Of a stretch of DNA of 64,000 bases, positions 19,690-30,580 are shown piece by piece. The DNA lies in contig NC_057922.1 in NCBI RefSeq assembly GCF_018873765.1, positions 44,722,321 through 44,786,320 of the forward strand, read 5' to 3'. Origin of the DNA: Telopea speciosissima (Eukaryota > Streptophyta > Magnoliopsida > Proteales > Proteaceae). The position numbers were made by a program, and so were the translations under genes. A model generated the notes under the pieces. It worked only from the letters and a program-made list of their open reading frames with translations, did no database searches and was not told the origin of the DNA. Each line of letters starts with the position of its first letter. Within the stretch, counting starts at the first letter, position 1.

Positions 19690-20998
19690 ATGTCCACAAG
19701 CAAGAGGCATAGGACAACAAGGAAATCAGTAACCCTCAAGCGCATTCGGTCGAATCAATCACCATCTTCGTCTTCAACTGTCCCTTCACCAAGTGCTAGT
19801 GATGGATCCTCGGTCGAGGAGCATGACTTTGATCGATTTTGGTTCTCATGTTACCAACATGAGCGAGAATGGAAGGATTTTCGGGATAAGAAGGTGGTAA
19901 ACAAGAGAGTGTGAAGGTGGAGGACTTCCAACAGTTCTGGCTTTATGCGAGGTTCAATGCCCTAGGTTGGGCATCAATGATATCTCCAACTCTCCCATGC
20001 TACCCGAACCTGGTTCGACACTTTTATGAAAATCTTGTTCCGACGACTGGGACACGAGGCTTTGGGCTTAAGAGTAGGGTGAAGGGGGTTGAAATAACTC
20101 TTACTCTTGCTATTTTGGCCGAAATTCTTCAGGTTCCAAATAGAGGGAAAAAGTGTTATCACAAGCCCAGGGTGGATGTCTCAGATCAGTTCTCTTTGGA
20201 AACTAGAAATTTGGTATTCAAGGCTCTCACTGGTTCAGAAACGGCTCCGAAGTCCGAGGGAGACTATAAGCCCACGGCTAGGATTTTGAGTAGGTACATC
20301 TCCTACGACATTTACTCCAAGGGTGGTAAACGAGGTAGTATCTCAATGCTACGGGCATATATTACCTATTACTTACTGATGACGGGTAAGGGAGGACCTA
20401 AACTCAACCTACCCTATCTACTTATGGAGGTCATGGTTTATCATGCCAAAAATCTAGCGGATGGGAATCTACCATATAGGAGGTCTCTTTCCTGAGTTTT
20501 TGCACACTTTGGGGTTACCTTGACTGGAGAGTTTGAGGGAGGTGAGGGTAAGAAGCTAATCGATAAGACTTCCATCAAGAAAATGAAGATGGTAGAGGAG
20601 CCAGAAGCAGCTCAGAGGAGGAAGAAGAAGAGATAGAGGAGGAGGAGGAAGCTGGGGATATAGGTGAAGAGGAAGAGACTAGAGATGTAGATGAACGGGA
20701 GGGTGATCCTATGGATCTGGGTACACAGCTTGAGGATATCCCCGCGTATGGCTATACAGAGGCTTCTGGTTCACAGGCACCTCCCCCAGCACCTAGAGCT
20801 TATGGTTGGGAGGATATAATGACATAGCTCAGGGGTATATGGACCTAGCTTACCCAGGTGTCATCAAGGATGGACTGTGGCTTTACTTCCTTGGAGGGAA
20901 GAGTGGGTTCTATTGAACAACGGTTGACTTTTGGGATGCTCACTATCAGGTCAACTCACGTCAACCTCAGCCTCCACAGAATGATGATCCAGCTTAAG
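19690..20998 (+). pseudogene. Plant transposon protein-domain ORF (PF20167-like), antisense to gag
   Basis: Two adjoining frames (19690-19914 and 19911-20495) read MSTSKRHRTTRKS..., FDRFWFSCYQHEREW, WASMISPTLPCYPNLVRHFYENLV and SRVKGVEITLTLAILAEILQVPNRGKKCYH. The W...YP.LV..FY.NL...V.G..I......I...L..P..G pattern is that of the 'putative plant transposon protein' domain found in retrotransposon extra ORFs. An acidic tail (about 20600-20760, EEEE-rich, DPMDLGTQ) and a short end follow in other frames, so the gene is frameshifted. It is transcribed opposite to the surrounding gypsy gag, between primer site and gag. Its function is unknown. Confidence 0.65.
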
Positions 20999-21312
20999 AG
21001 TAGTTCCACCAGCTCTGATGTCTCCAATTTAGGAATTTTATGTTTTACTTTTAAGTTATGTTTTAAGTATTTCCTTATTATCAGCTCTACCTTTATTTTC
21101 TAAGTTGTAATTGGAAGTAGTACTTCCAACCTTGCACAAGATGTAATGGCCTATGCCAATTCTGGCCTATGAAATCTTGTTTCCTTTATGTTATGTTAGT
21201 CCCTATGATGTTTTATTCATAGAGTTATCTCATGTTAGCTTAGTTTTCTATTCGCTTAACTTTCTGTTATTAATTATCCTATCTCTACTGTTTATGAGTA
21301 TAGAAAGAGCTT
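20999..21312. other. Non-coding, T-rich, before the primer site
   Basis: T-rich, with no recognisable gene or repeat. Confidence 0.4.
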
Positions 21313-21327
21313 CTCGCTCTGATACCA
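21313..21327 (-). other. tRNA-iMet-type primer-binding site (minus strand)
   Basis: On the minus strand the sequence reads TGGTATCAGAGCGAG, the usual initiator-Met primer site of plant LTR elements, separated by five bases from an LTR end in CA (21333). Confidence 0.8.
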
Positions 21328-22030
21328 AGCTCTGTCACACCCCAAACCACCCCCTAGGAGAAATAGGCAAGTGACCCGGATTGCATGTTAACAATCCACC
21401 AAATCCCAAGGATCTCGAAGCAGTTAATATCACTCACAAACACACATACCCATAAAAATGGATAAAATAGAACACAGAGTGCTGTAAAAGCTAAAGCTTT
21501 ACATTAAACATAAAAGTTAATATTTACATCATTGTTTTGGTTCCATCACCATTTCTGTGCGGTCTATACATTTCTAACCAAATAGCTTACATGTAAACAA
21601 AAGTGGGCAAGAGAACAGAAGTTCAAGTAAGCTATACAAAAGGAGGGAAGGCAGTAGATCCTATCTACCCAAAAAGAATCCCTAAGGTTAGAATAAGTAT
21701 GTTGCCTGCCCATTATGGGCCATCCTCAAAAGTCACACTAATCACCTACACCAGAGGGATAACTTCCGTTCGGGTCCACACCCACACAGTCATAATCAAC
21801 ATCACCCTCCTAGTCGAGATGAGCCTCTCAGCCATCGAGACATCCACCTACAATATCATCTAAAAAGAGAATATACAAGAGTGTGAGCTCTACCGAGCTC
21901 GTGAATGAAATATTAACCATGCATGCATATGCAAGCACAACCATGAGCCAATATGCATGAGATTCATTATATTTATTTAGCCACCTAACAACAAAACTAA
22001 GGCAAGTGCAGTGCTACTACAATCCCCAAT

Positions 22031-22466
22031 TAGGGATGTAAATGGATAACCGAAATCCGAATCCGAATCTGCATCCGTGTCCGTTTAGGGGCATCCGTAT
22101 TCGTTTAGAGATATCCGGGAAATAATCCGAATACTCCGATTAAAATCCGTCCGAAAAAAAATCCGAATACTTAATAATAAAAAATTAAATAAATAATGAT
22201 TTTGACGGTTTTTTAAGATTCAATAGGTTCTAGAATATGATGAAAAGAGAATCATGATCTAAGAGATATGGATTGAGAGTGAATTGTATCCACTAGGGGG
22301 AGGAAGGTCCGGGTTACACAAGGCAGAGATGTAAACGGATGGTCAAAAATCCGAATCCGATCCGCATCCGAATCCTTTTAGAGGTATCCGAATTCGGTCA
22401 GGGAATATCCGACTCCGATCACATCCGATCCGTATCCGATCCGAATCCGATCCGTTTACATCCCTA
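22031..22466. mobile_element. hAT-like MITE, TAGGGATGTAAA ends, perfect 8-bp target duplication
   Basis: The left end TAGGGATGTAAATGGAT and the right end ATCCGTTTACATCCCTA are inverted. The flanks TCCCCAAT at 22023-22030 and 22467-22474 are identical. The interior is rich in 'atccgaatccg' on both sides with an AT-rich centre. A second left-end-like sequence (AGATGTAAACGGAT) at about 22326 suggests a nested or duplicated copy. No coding capacity. Confidence 0.9.
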
Positions 22467-23368
22467 TCCCCAATACATGTATCCCTGGTGCGGGCCTTTA
22501 ACCCCTTCCCATGATACACCCATTGAGTTGTCGGAGAAAACCATTCAGCTCTAGCATTCTCTCCATGGTCAGCCCAACCGGTCCTCTGTGATTAGCCTGT
22601 GATACCATCTTTCTTGAAGATGGGTACCCAACCGAAATATACCTATGGTATTAGTTCTCTTACAGACATCCAACACCTTAACCCCTGTTGGCAAGGGTTC
22701 GTAGCACAGGTGATGATACCCTAACCATATGAATTCTATATTGAAGATAGTATGAGTCGGATGGTGCCCCACATCCCATTCTACGGGCCACCACCAGTCC
22801 CATATCTAAGCCGGCTACGACATCTAAACTAGCAATTTTATATATATACATTAGCATCAAATTTTCAACATCCATCATATATAAGAACCAGAGTAAATGA
22901 TATTGTAAAGCAAATTAAATAAGTAAATTTAGTACAGTAAATGCTATTGTGTTATGACTCATCAATCATGTTACACCTACACGTACGGTGTAATTCCACT
23001 CACCTTGTTCAAGTCCTACTTGTCCTTTAGTCTGCCCGATCCCAGTTGGACTCTGACACTACACTTTGTACCTGGGGCTATAACCTATGTTAACGGGACC
23101 ATTAAAACATGTTAAATATTGTTTAGAAAGGGTTAGAGTCCTACGGTTGGCCTAGGATAGGTTGGGTTCAGATTTGGATGTCAACCAGTTAAATTAGAAA
23201 TCTCTAGGACTTGCATTGGGCCTTTGGGTCAAATGCCCAATACATCATCTAGAGATGCAAGACACAGCAACTTATTGATTTTTCTGCAGGGTTTACTCAT
23301 TCATGGTCCCAACAATCATGGAAAGCCGTGGCAAGTTCCCCCCAGGTTTGGCTTGGGTCATAGTGTTG

Positions 23369-24645
23369 TAAGGGTGTCAATTTGGAACCGAAACCGTATA
23401 CCAATATCAAAACTGACCGTATAAAACCGTACCAAACTGTACCGTTGCAAAAATGGTACGGTACGGTACCAAAAAATGGTATTATCTGTGGTACGGTACG
23501 GTATTGATATTGGGTACAATACCGACGGTATGTACCAAAACCGTACTGTTATATCGAATCTATACCAAAATCATACCGTGTTGTGGGGTATATTTGTAAA
23601 ATTAAACTCCTAATAGTCCTAACTCCTAAGACCCTAAATCCCTAATTCCTTTCAGTTCAATCGGAAATGACTAACCCTAAGGTCTTCTTCAACATGTCGG
23701 TCGACAGTGTTCTCGCTGGTAGAATCGTCATGGAGCTCTACGTCGATGTCACCCCTCACACTGCAGAGAACTTCCGTGCTCTTTGCACCAGAGAGAAGGG
23801 ATCTGGTCGAAGCGGTAAGGCCCTGCACTTCAAGGGATCGTCCTTCCACCGTGTGATCCCAGGATTCATGTGTCAGGGTGGTGATTTCACTGCCAAAAAT
23901 GGTACCGGTGGCGAGTCGATCTACAGATCCAAGTTTACCGATGAGAACTTCATCAAGAAACACACTGGAGCTAGCATTCTGTCTATGGCTAACGCTGGAC
24001 CTAACACTAACAAATCTCAGTTCTTTATTTGCATTACGAAGACCGAGTGGCTCGATGGAAAGCACATGGTTTTCAGACAGGTGGTTGAAAGGATGGACGT
24101 GGTGAAGGCAATCGAGAAGGTCGGTTCTTCTAGAGGAAGGACATCTAAGCCAGTTATGATCGTTGATTGCGGAGAGTACAGAGAACACGGGCATTTGGGA
24201 ACACTGTCATTAGAAATGCTTCTTCCAAATACGATTTTGTCAAGGATTTTAATCTCTCTCCCCTCATCTTTTTCTACTTTTCTTCCATTGAGATTTTTAT
24301 GCAAAATCAGTTTACTGAGTGCAGTACTATGGATTAATGAATGGAGATGTGGGTTTTGTTGGTGATCAGGTGAAGCCGTGAAGGTATGGTTGGGTGATAA
24401 TGCGGAACACCATTTTTTAATACCGTTTTTTAAAAACCGAATTCTATACCATTTTCGTACCGTATTCATATCATTTTTTATATCATTTTTATATCGTACC
24501 AAAACCATACCATACCAGTACGGTGACGGTATTGAAAAAATAAGACTCCTAAATGGTATGGTATGGTATCAGTATTGGGTACCTATTTTTGGTACCGTAC
24601 CAAAACCATACCGTATTATCAAAATCGTACCGGTTGACACCCTTA
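23369..24645. mobile_element. hAT-like element carrying a cyclophilin gene
   Basis: The left end TAAGGGTGTCAA and the right end TTGACACCCTTA are perfect 12-bp inverted termini. The flanks TAGTGTTG (23361-23368) and CAGTGTTG (24646-24653) match at 7 of 8 positions. Both arms (about 230 bp each) contain repeated 'ggtacggtacc' and 'accgtacc' phrases in opposite orientation. Between them, about 23600-24385, lies a cyclophilin coding sequence with its leader. The element sits inside the long LTR. The termini match those of the empty relative at 596-1381. Confidence 0.85.
23667..24365 (+). CDS. Cyclophilin-type peptidyl-prolyl cis-trans isomerase, captured copy with altered C-terminus
   Basis: The frame encodes a single-domain plant cyclophilin (about 170 residues), starting [12 protein letters not shown]. 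The family rotates X-Pro bonds and acts mainly in the cytosol. The plant-specific loop GRSGKAL (residues 47-53) is present. Active-site residues R62, F67, M68, Q70, F120, W128, L129 and H133 are kept. K116 replaces the usual Gly in the N-T-N-G-S-Q-F-F block, and other unusual changes (R87, R137) occur. The normal end '..DCGQLS' is replaced by DCGEYREHG, and the frame continues about 60 residues into what looks like 3' UTR, ending at 24365. Plant cytosolic cyclophilin genes are often intronless, so the lack of introns does not prove a retrocopy. Expression and activity are uncertain. Confidence 0.8.
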   Translation: MTNPKVFFNMSVDSVLAGRIVMELYVDVTPHTAENFRALCTREKGSGRSGKALHFKGSSFHRVIPGFMCQGGDFTAKNGTGGESIYRSKFTDENFIKKHTGASILSMANAGPNTNKSQFFICITKTEWLDGKHMVFRQVVERMDVVKAIEKVGSSRGRTSKPVMIVDCGEYREHGHLGTLSLEMLLPNTILSRILISLPSSFSTFLPLRFLCKISLLSAVLWINEWRCGFCW

Positions 24646-26239
24646 CAGTGTTGGTTCCTAACCCCTTTGTGTCCATTGGTGCATCTAGGGTGTGGATATC
24701 AGCAAGGATGGATGGGGTAGGGTTTTTTAGGTGATTTTCATGTTTCCCATGTTGTTCTAGGCCAGTGGGTGAAGATCCAAAAGGCTGGGATCAAAACAAA
24801 CCACAAACAGCAACACTGGGCATTTCACTGGGCGTTTTGGTGTAACGCCCAATGCATCGCCCAATCCCTATTCAACACGAGATTTTTGAATCTAAAATTG
24901 ATTTTGGCTGCTTTTCACCCTAGCGTTGATTTGGGATGATTCCAGGGGGTAGTATTGCTTATAATTAAGCTAATGTAATGGTTTTATGGGTTCCTAAACA
25001 TGATTAGCTAATGGGTTGGTGGTTTGGGTCCAAGCATCAAAGGAATCAGGTAAGCATAACTATAACCAGACTCATAGCACCATTAATCTATATAATTATC
25101 ATGAGATCAGGTCATATTTACCTACTACATTTGCTATCCCAAGCTATAGTTCAATAAACATATCATGCATGCAAAGATCTATGTCTCTAATCAACCATTT
25201 ATGAGATATATACATGTTTTATCATGAAATCCACTATCTAACATGGCTGGAAAATAAAATTTATGTACCAACAGACTGTAATAGGGTAGATGATGAGTAA
25301 GTCATAAGGAATTGAGCATGCATGAATGATCCATAGCTGTCCTAGTGCTCTAGATGATGATTCTATAACAAAACATTCTTGGACATGGTTACATGGTTGA
25401 GATTTTGGGCTCACACCCAAGGAATAGAATTTGGAACATGGTGAGAGGGTAGAATAAACTCTAGTTTGATTACCTTCAAGCTAAGGTGAATTCGGCCAAG
25501 GCTCCTAGGCTCAATTTCCTTCTCTTCTTCTTCTCCTTCCTTCTCCCTCTCTTTCCTTCTTTTTCCTCTCCTCTCCGACGTTTGGAACAATAGGAAAATG
25601 AAAGCTAAGGCTGGCCCCTTATTTATAGGTCATGGGTTACTAAGGTCTGTTTGGCCCAAGCTGTCCCTATTGAAAAATGCATTTTTCACTTGATTCTCTC
25701 CATTTTATGTATGTGGGGCCCACATGGTTCTAAGGCTGAGGGATGGCCTATATAAATCCAAAGGGATATTTTGAATGTGTTTATTAGCAATGCACATGGT
25801 TCCCATAAGCCTGGAGTGCAAAATACCTATTTCAGCCACTCTGGGACATGCACTGGGCATTTAGGTGCGACTCCCAGTGAATCGCCCAAAGAATTAATTT
25901 TTACTGATTTTTGTTGTGGCCTTCCACAGGGGTTAGGACTTTCACCTAGGCATCTCCCTCCACACATTTATCAAAGCAAGACAGATGTAATTGTGGGCAT
26001 GGCCCCTAGGTACACATTAGGGAGAAATTACCTAGAGTCAAAGTTATAAATCAGGTGATGGGCTGGGAAGCTATATGGTGTTGCAACCCACCTTCTTACA
26101 GGTATACTGGATGTCATCTACGACGGCACCCCATTGATCTTAACCACAAGGGTGACATACCACAAGGTATTTGAGTGGGTGATCTTAGGCTCTGATTCTA
26201 CAGGAAGGGTTCTAGTCAGTTTAGGGCAGGTTTAACACA
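24646..26239. other. Continuation of the long LTR, no gene
   Basis: AT-rich sequence without long frames. The small palindromic phrase GGGCG/ATTT.GG...CGCCCA appears at about 24830-24862 and, in changed form, at about 25857-25890. A CT-rich stretch runs from 25500 to 25570. Confidence 0.4.
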
Positions 26240-26244
26240 CCTAG

Positions 26245-27400
26245 TAGCATCAACATCCTTAAGAGCCTCTGAGTATGTTATCGGATCATCATCCTACTCA
26301 ATTGACAACATGTGGAACCCTTCCACTATTTTCTCTTCTTGGGTGAGAAGAGTAAACCTGGTGGGTGGTCTAATAGCCATCCCACTGCATCGAGGTTCTT
26401 GAGGTGTTTCCTTTTCAGTGGGTATGTCAAATGGTCTCACTTCTGAAAGTGAAGTTTCTGAGTTATCCAATAACTCCTCAATAATTACAGATTCAGTTTT
26501 CTTGGTCAACATATTTTCCTCCAAGAATGTAACATGTTTACTAACAATGACATTTTGGTCAACAGGGTCATAGAAATAGTAACTTATCGTGCCTTTTGGA
26601 TAGCCTAAGAAATAGTACCTTGAAATCTTGGATTCTAATTATCTGTCTGATGTTTTTGCGCGTGTGTTATGCAGCCCCATACCCTAAGGTGTTATAGGCT
26701 AGGCTTATGCCCTTTCCACAACTCAAAAGGTGTCTTAGCTACAAACTTAGTGGATACCTATTCAAGATATAGATAGTTGTTTATAAGGCGAACCCCTAGA
26801 AAGAAAGAGGCAATTAGTTCACTACAAGTGAACATCGTACGGACCATAACCAATAAAGTCCGATTGCATCGTTTGGATACACCATTTGGTTATGGTGTTC
26901 CTGGATTAGTTAATTGATTAACTATCTCTTGTGAAGCAAGATATTCCCTAAATTCATCTGATAGATACTCTCCTCCACGATCTGATCGTAAGGACTTAAT
27001 GCACTTATCCAACTGTCTTTCAACCTCGGTTTGGAATTCTTTCAATTTATCAAAGGCCTTCGATTTTTTACGCATCAAGCAGATGTAACGATTTCTAGAG
27101 TAATCATTAGTGAATGTTATGAAATACTCAAATCCATACCTTGCTTATATATTAATGGGTCCGCACACATCAGTATGTATCAACTTTAACAGATTTGTGG
27201 CTCTAGTACCTATATTGCTAAAGGGTTTCTTGGTCATCTTGTCCTGAAGGTATGACTCACAAGTAAGAAATGGTTCAAACTTTAGACTCTCTAAAGGCTT
27301 ATCCTCTACTAATCTACTGATTCGGTCTATGTTAACGTGATTTAATCTTAGATGCTACAAATATGTTGAATTCACTGATGTTACTTTACGTTTCAAATCA
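26245..27400 (-). pseudogene. copia integrase and RT-linker remnant
   Basis: The minus-strand frame at 27078-26890 has KCIKSLRSDRGGEYLSDEF, the integrase core block with the second catalytic Asp (S-D-R-G-G-E-Y). Further on, 26524-26294 encodes the acidic linker with RPPTRFTLL, and at about 26280-26245 a SEALKDVDAT-like start of the RT. Stops and frame changes separate the pieces. The first catalytic Asp region and the RT core are not recognisable. Confidence 0.7.
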
Positions 27401-27449
27401 ACATTTAAAACTACATTCGTTCTAATAGGGCAATCTAAGAAATACAAAC

Positions 27450-27850
27450 CACTTTACAAATATCCAGATACCACAAAGGAATTATTAAAATGAATACCTA
27501 ATTTAGAATTAAAGGAAAAATATATCCGTCCAAAACAAGTTTTGAAACTGAAATAATCTTCCTCTTAAAAGAGGGTTATAGTAACAATCCTTTAAAATTA
27601 AATCAAATGAACTAAAACTTAAAGTAAAAGTTCCTATAGCCAATGCAATCCACTTTACAAATATCCAGATACCACAAAAAAATTATTAAAATGAATAATT
27701 AATTTAGAATTAAAGGAAAAAATATATTCGTTCAAAACAAGTTTTGAAACTGAAATAATCTTCCTCTTGAAAGCGGGTCATAGTAACAATCCTTTAAAAC
27801 TAAATCAAATGAACTAAAACTTAAAGTAAAAGTTCCTATAGCCAATGCCA
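27450..27850. repeat. Tandem duplication, 201-bp unit, two copies
   Basis: 'Cactttacaaatatccagat' begins at 27450 and again at 27651, and the following 200 bp are nearly identical (both copies end with 'gttcctatagccaatgc'). The duplication lies inside the copia remnant between gag and integrase. Confidence 0.85.
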
Positions 27851-28079
27851 TGGCTTCAACTCCAGTGCCCACCCGAAGATACACCTTATTTTTTTACAGT
27901 TTTCTTATCTCCTTGAACCCCTGCAATACATTACAAATTTAAACAGTGGAATCACTATCCACCAACCTAGAATTGGTTGGCTCACCAGACAAACTAGACT
28001 TATAAAGAAAGTCAACATCACATATACCTTCTTTAGCAGCCTCTGAATCATCTGGCTTCTTGTCTTTCACAGTGGATAG

Positions 28080-28830
28080 GAATGTACGACAGTTTCTTTT
28101 CCAATGACCCTCCTTCTTACAATAGAAGCACTTGCTTTTAATCTTCTTATTGCCAGACTTCCTACCCTTGGGTTTCAGAGTTTTACCCTTATTTTTTTTT
28201 TCTTCTTTTCATTTGAAGAAGGGTTCATATCAGCTGCATTGACGTCAGCCATATCCTTTTTCAAGGTAAATTTTGCTTCTACCAGTGCATTAGCAAGCTC
28301 GGTGAGCTCCAGTGCCATATCTGACATCTTATAAGACATCCAAAAGAGTGCATAGACAGAAGTCAGTGATGATAAGATCACATCAGTCTTGTACCTCAGG
28401 TCAAAATTTATCCCCATGGATTCCAGTTTTTCAAATAGATTTATCATTTTCATGGCATGACCATTTGGAATTATGGATCAGACTTACTACATCGTAGTGT
28501 GGATGTGTCAGCTGCCTGTTGAACAATTTAGTATGCTTACCCATTTTTCCTCCTGAAGTACGTATATCCTTGACAATCCAATATTGACTTTTCCAATGAT
28601 CCTAGGATGTAAAGTGATGTTTTGAAATCCCTCTGAAAGAAATCTTGCATCACCTCATGTGCCTTAAAATCATCATGGTGGGGTTCAGGAGGAACTAGTT
28701 CATCAAGAACCGTGAAAAAATCTTCTGCAGTCAAGAGCAATTTAATACTCTGATACCAATCAACATAATTCGTTTCATTTAATTTATATTCCCTAATGAG
28801 CGATAATAGGATGGAATTAACGGTAGCCAT
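28080..28830 (-). pseudogene. copia gag with CCHC zinc knuckle, broken
   Basis: The start at 28830 (minus) reads MATVNSILLSLIREYKLNETNYVDWYQSIK, the usual copia gag opening (L.G.NY..W...). The frame breaks near 28535. A second part (28453-28175) covers the rest of the UBN2-type region. A canonical zinc knuckle, CFYCKKEGHWKRNC, lies at about 28134-28090. Gag would package the element RNA. Confidence 0.75.
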
Positions 28831-30565
28831 TGAATTAAAATCTACACATGTACAAGTAAATCACACGCATATTAATAACCATCGATAAAAATTTGAGCAT
28901 ACTTATCAATGGTCTCTCATAATTTAGGTCTCCCTCATGACCTAAAAAATGAATTGGATACCTACAACCATTGCATGCATAATTTACTCTGCCGAGAGTC
29001 ATTATACACACCGTGGTAGTGTGGACTAATCTTTTCGCCTCATGGGCTTCCAATATTTTCGACCACCTGGGTGTCATGTCCAGATCCTGTTGTCTGACAT
29101 ACACCCAAGTCATGTATATACCTGTTGCATTAGTTAGAATCATGGAATCATGAAAGATGGCCTATTGTCGCAGTGCCCTCTCACTATCCATACACTAAAG
29201 TATCTAGATAGAGATAAATATAGATGATCATGTGATAATGATCTGGCAATGTCCTGTCAACATATGCGGGGTCATATCACACAATCTCTACATTTACCTT
29301 CAATAGGAGGCCATGGATATATCTACTAACCTAGACTAATCCATATCATACATGTATTATTATCAAAGAGGGATAATGATTAACTCTCACATCATATCAT
29401 ATATGGTAACATACAAAGCAATTAATCCACATTAATTTTAAGTGATTATGGGATGACAACATTTTAATAGAAGTAATAAATTAATTGTCTCCCATTAAAA
29501 ATAAAAATCTAATTATCTTCATGGGTGCACCATCATGCCAAGGATGTAGTTTGCTTCAACTCGATCATCTCTTCCATCTGATCTTCCTTCAAAGTTGGCG
29601 ATCATCATCTCCATGAACTTTGAACACATGTGAATCATCATCAACATGCATCGAAAAATCACATCTCCTTTAAAATTACAATAGAAACCTAGGAAGAATT
29701 CTATATTTTCCTTTCCATAATAAAGAAAATCTGCATGGAGAAACCAACCCACCATTTGGGCTGCCCATGGGGTGGAGTACATTTGTTTAAAAAAAAGATA
29801 GAGGGTGAAAGAAAGAGAGAGAGAAGCATCACATCCAACTTTAACCCCATGAAATTAACTCATACAAAAAATAACCATTTACATTATTAGATAGTTAATC
29901 TCATAATCACATAGCCAATGCAAATCATGCATGGGCGTAACCATGCAAGTAAAGAATACATATGGATGGATTTCATCAAATATTGAAACACCACATCACA
30001 TGTGATAACATGTACCCAAACCTATAAAATTGAAATCCAATTTTAATTCCAAGTGGGTGGAGAGAAGTATCTCTTCACCCATCTTCTTCTTCCAACCACA
30101 TAACTAATGTTTAAAAATAAAATTATATTTTTTAAATATTGGAGGACAAAATACTACAGAAAAAAAATCCAATCGATCGCACACTGGCACAGGCCACGGT
30201 CATGGGTTATGGGAAGGTCCAAGGGAGGAGTGTGCAGGGGTGCTTGGCAGCATGCGTCCCACCCCCACATCCAAAAATTTTAAAGATAAAAATTTTCCTT
30301 CCCTAATTGGGTACAATTTTTCAATAATTGGAATTATTAGGGTTTTCAAACCCAAAATCAACCACAACTAATTCACATGAACAAGTTGCTAAAACTTTTA
30401 ACAATCTTATAACTACCCATGTACACATGGGAAGGTTGTTACAATAACCAATTAACCACCCATGTGCATCCTTAACAAATTAAATAAAAAAACCTTATAA
30501 CTTGCATCTCATACATGATATTTGCATCTAAATTTAATTATGCGATATCTATGGGTGTGAAAGAT
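28831..30565 (-). other. Long leader between copia primer site and gag
   Basis: About 1.7 kb without recognisable coding function. Short minus-strand frames (28835-29143, 29519-29782) show no domain. This is long for a copia leader and may contain an unrecognised insertion. Confidence 0.4.
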
Positions 30566-30577
30566 GGCTCTGATACC
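30566..30577 (-). other. tRNA-iMet primer-binding site of the copia element
   Basis: The minus strand reads TGGTATCAGAGCC, next to the inner edge of the putative LTR. Confidence 0.7.
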
Positions 30578-30580
30578 ACA

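Larger units (their letters stand above)
21333..26239 (-). repeat. Long LTR of the minus-strand gypsy element, with nested insertions
   Basis: On the minus strand it would start TGTGTTAAACC at 26239 and end GGGGTGTGACA at 21333, next to the primer site. After subtracting the two hAT-like insertions (22031-22466 and 23369-24645), about 3.2 kb remain, a length seen in long-LTR gypsy lineages. The outer end is inferred only from TG/CA and from the place where copia sequence begins. The second LTR is not in the window. Confidence 0.5.

Noticed and set aside
23652..24194. Minus-strand 180-codon frame opposite cyclophilin
   Set aside because: Shadow of the real coding strand with no recognisable domain.
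23667..24365. Reading the intronless cyclophilin as proof of a processed retrocopy
   Set aside because: Many plant cytosolic cyclophilin genes lack introns natively and no poly(A) tail is visible, so the route of capture is left open.
28740..28760. Apparent primer-binding site (TGGTATCAGAGT) on the minus strand
   Set aside because: It lies inside the copia gag and encodes W-Y-Q-S; the true primer site is at 30566-30577.
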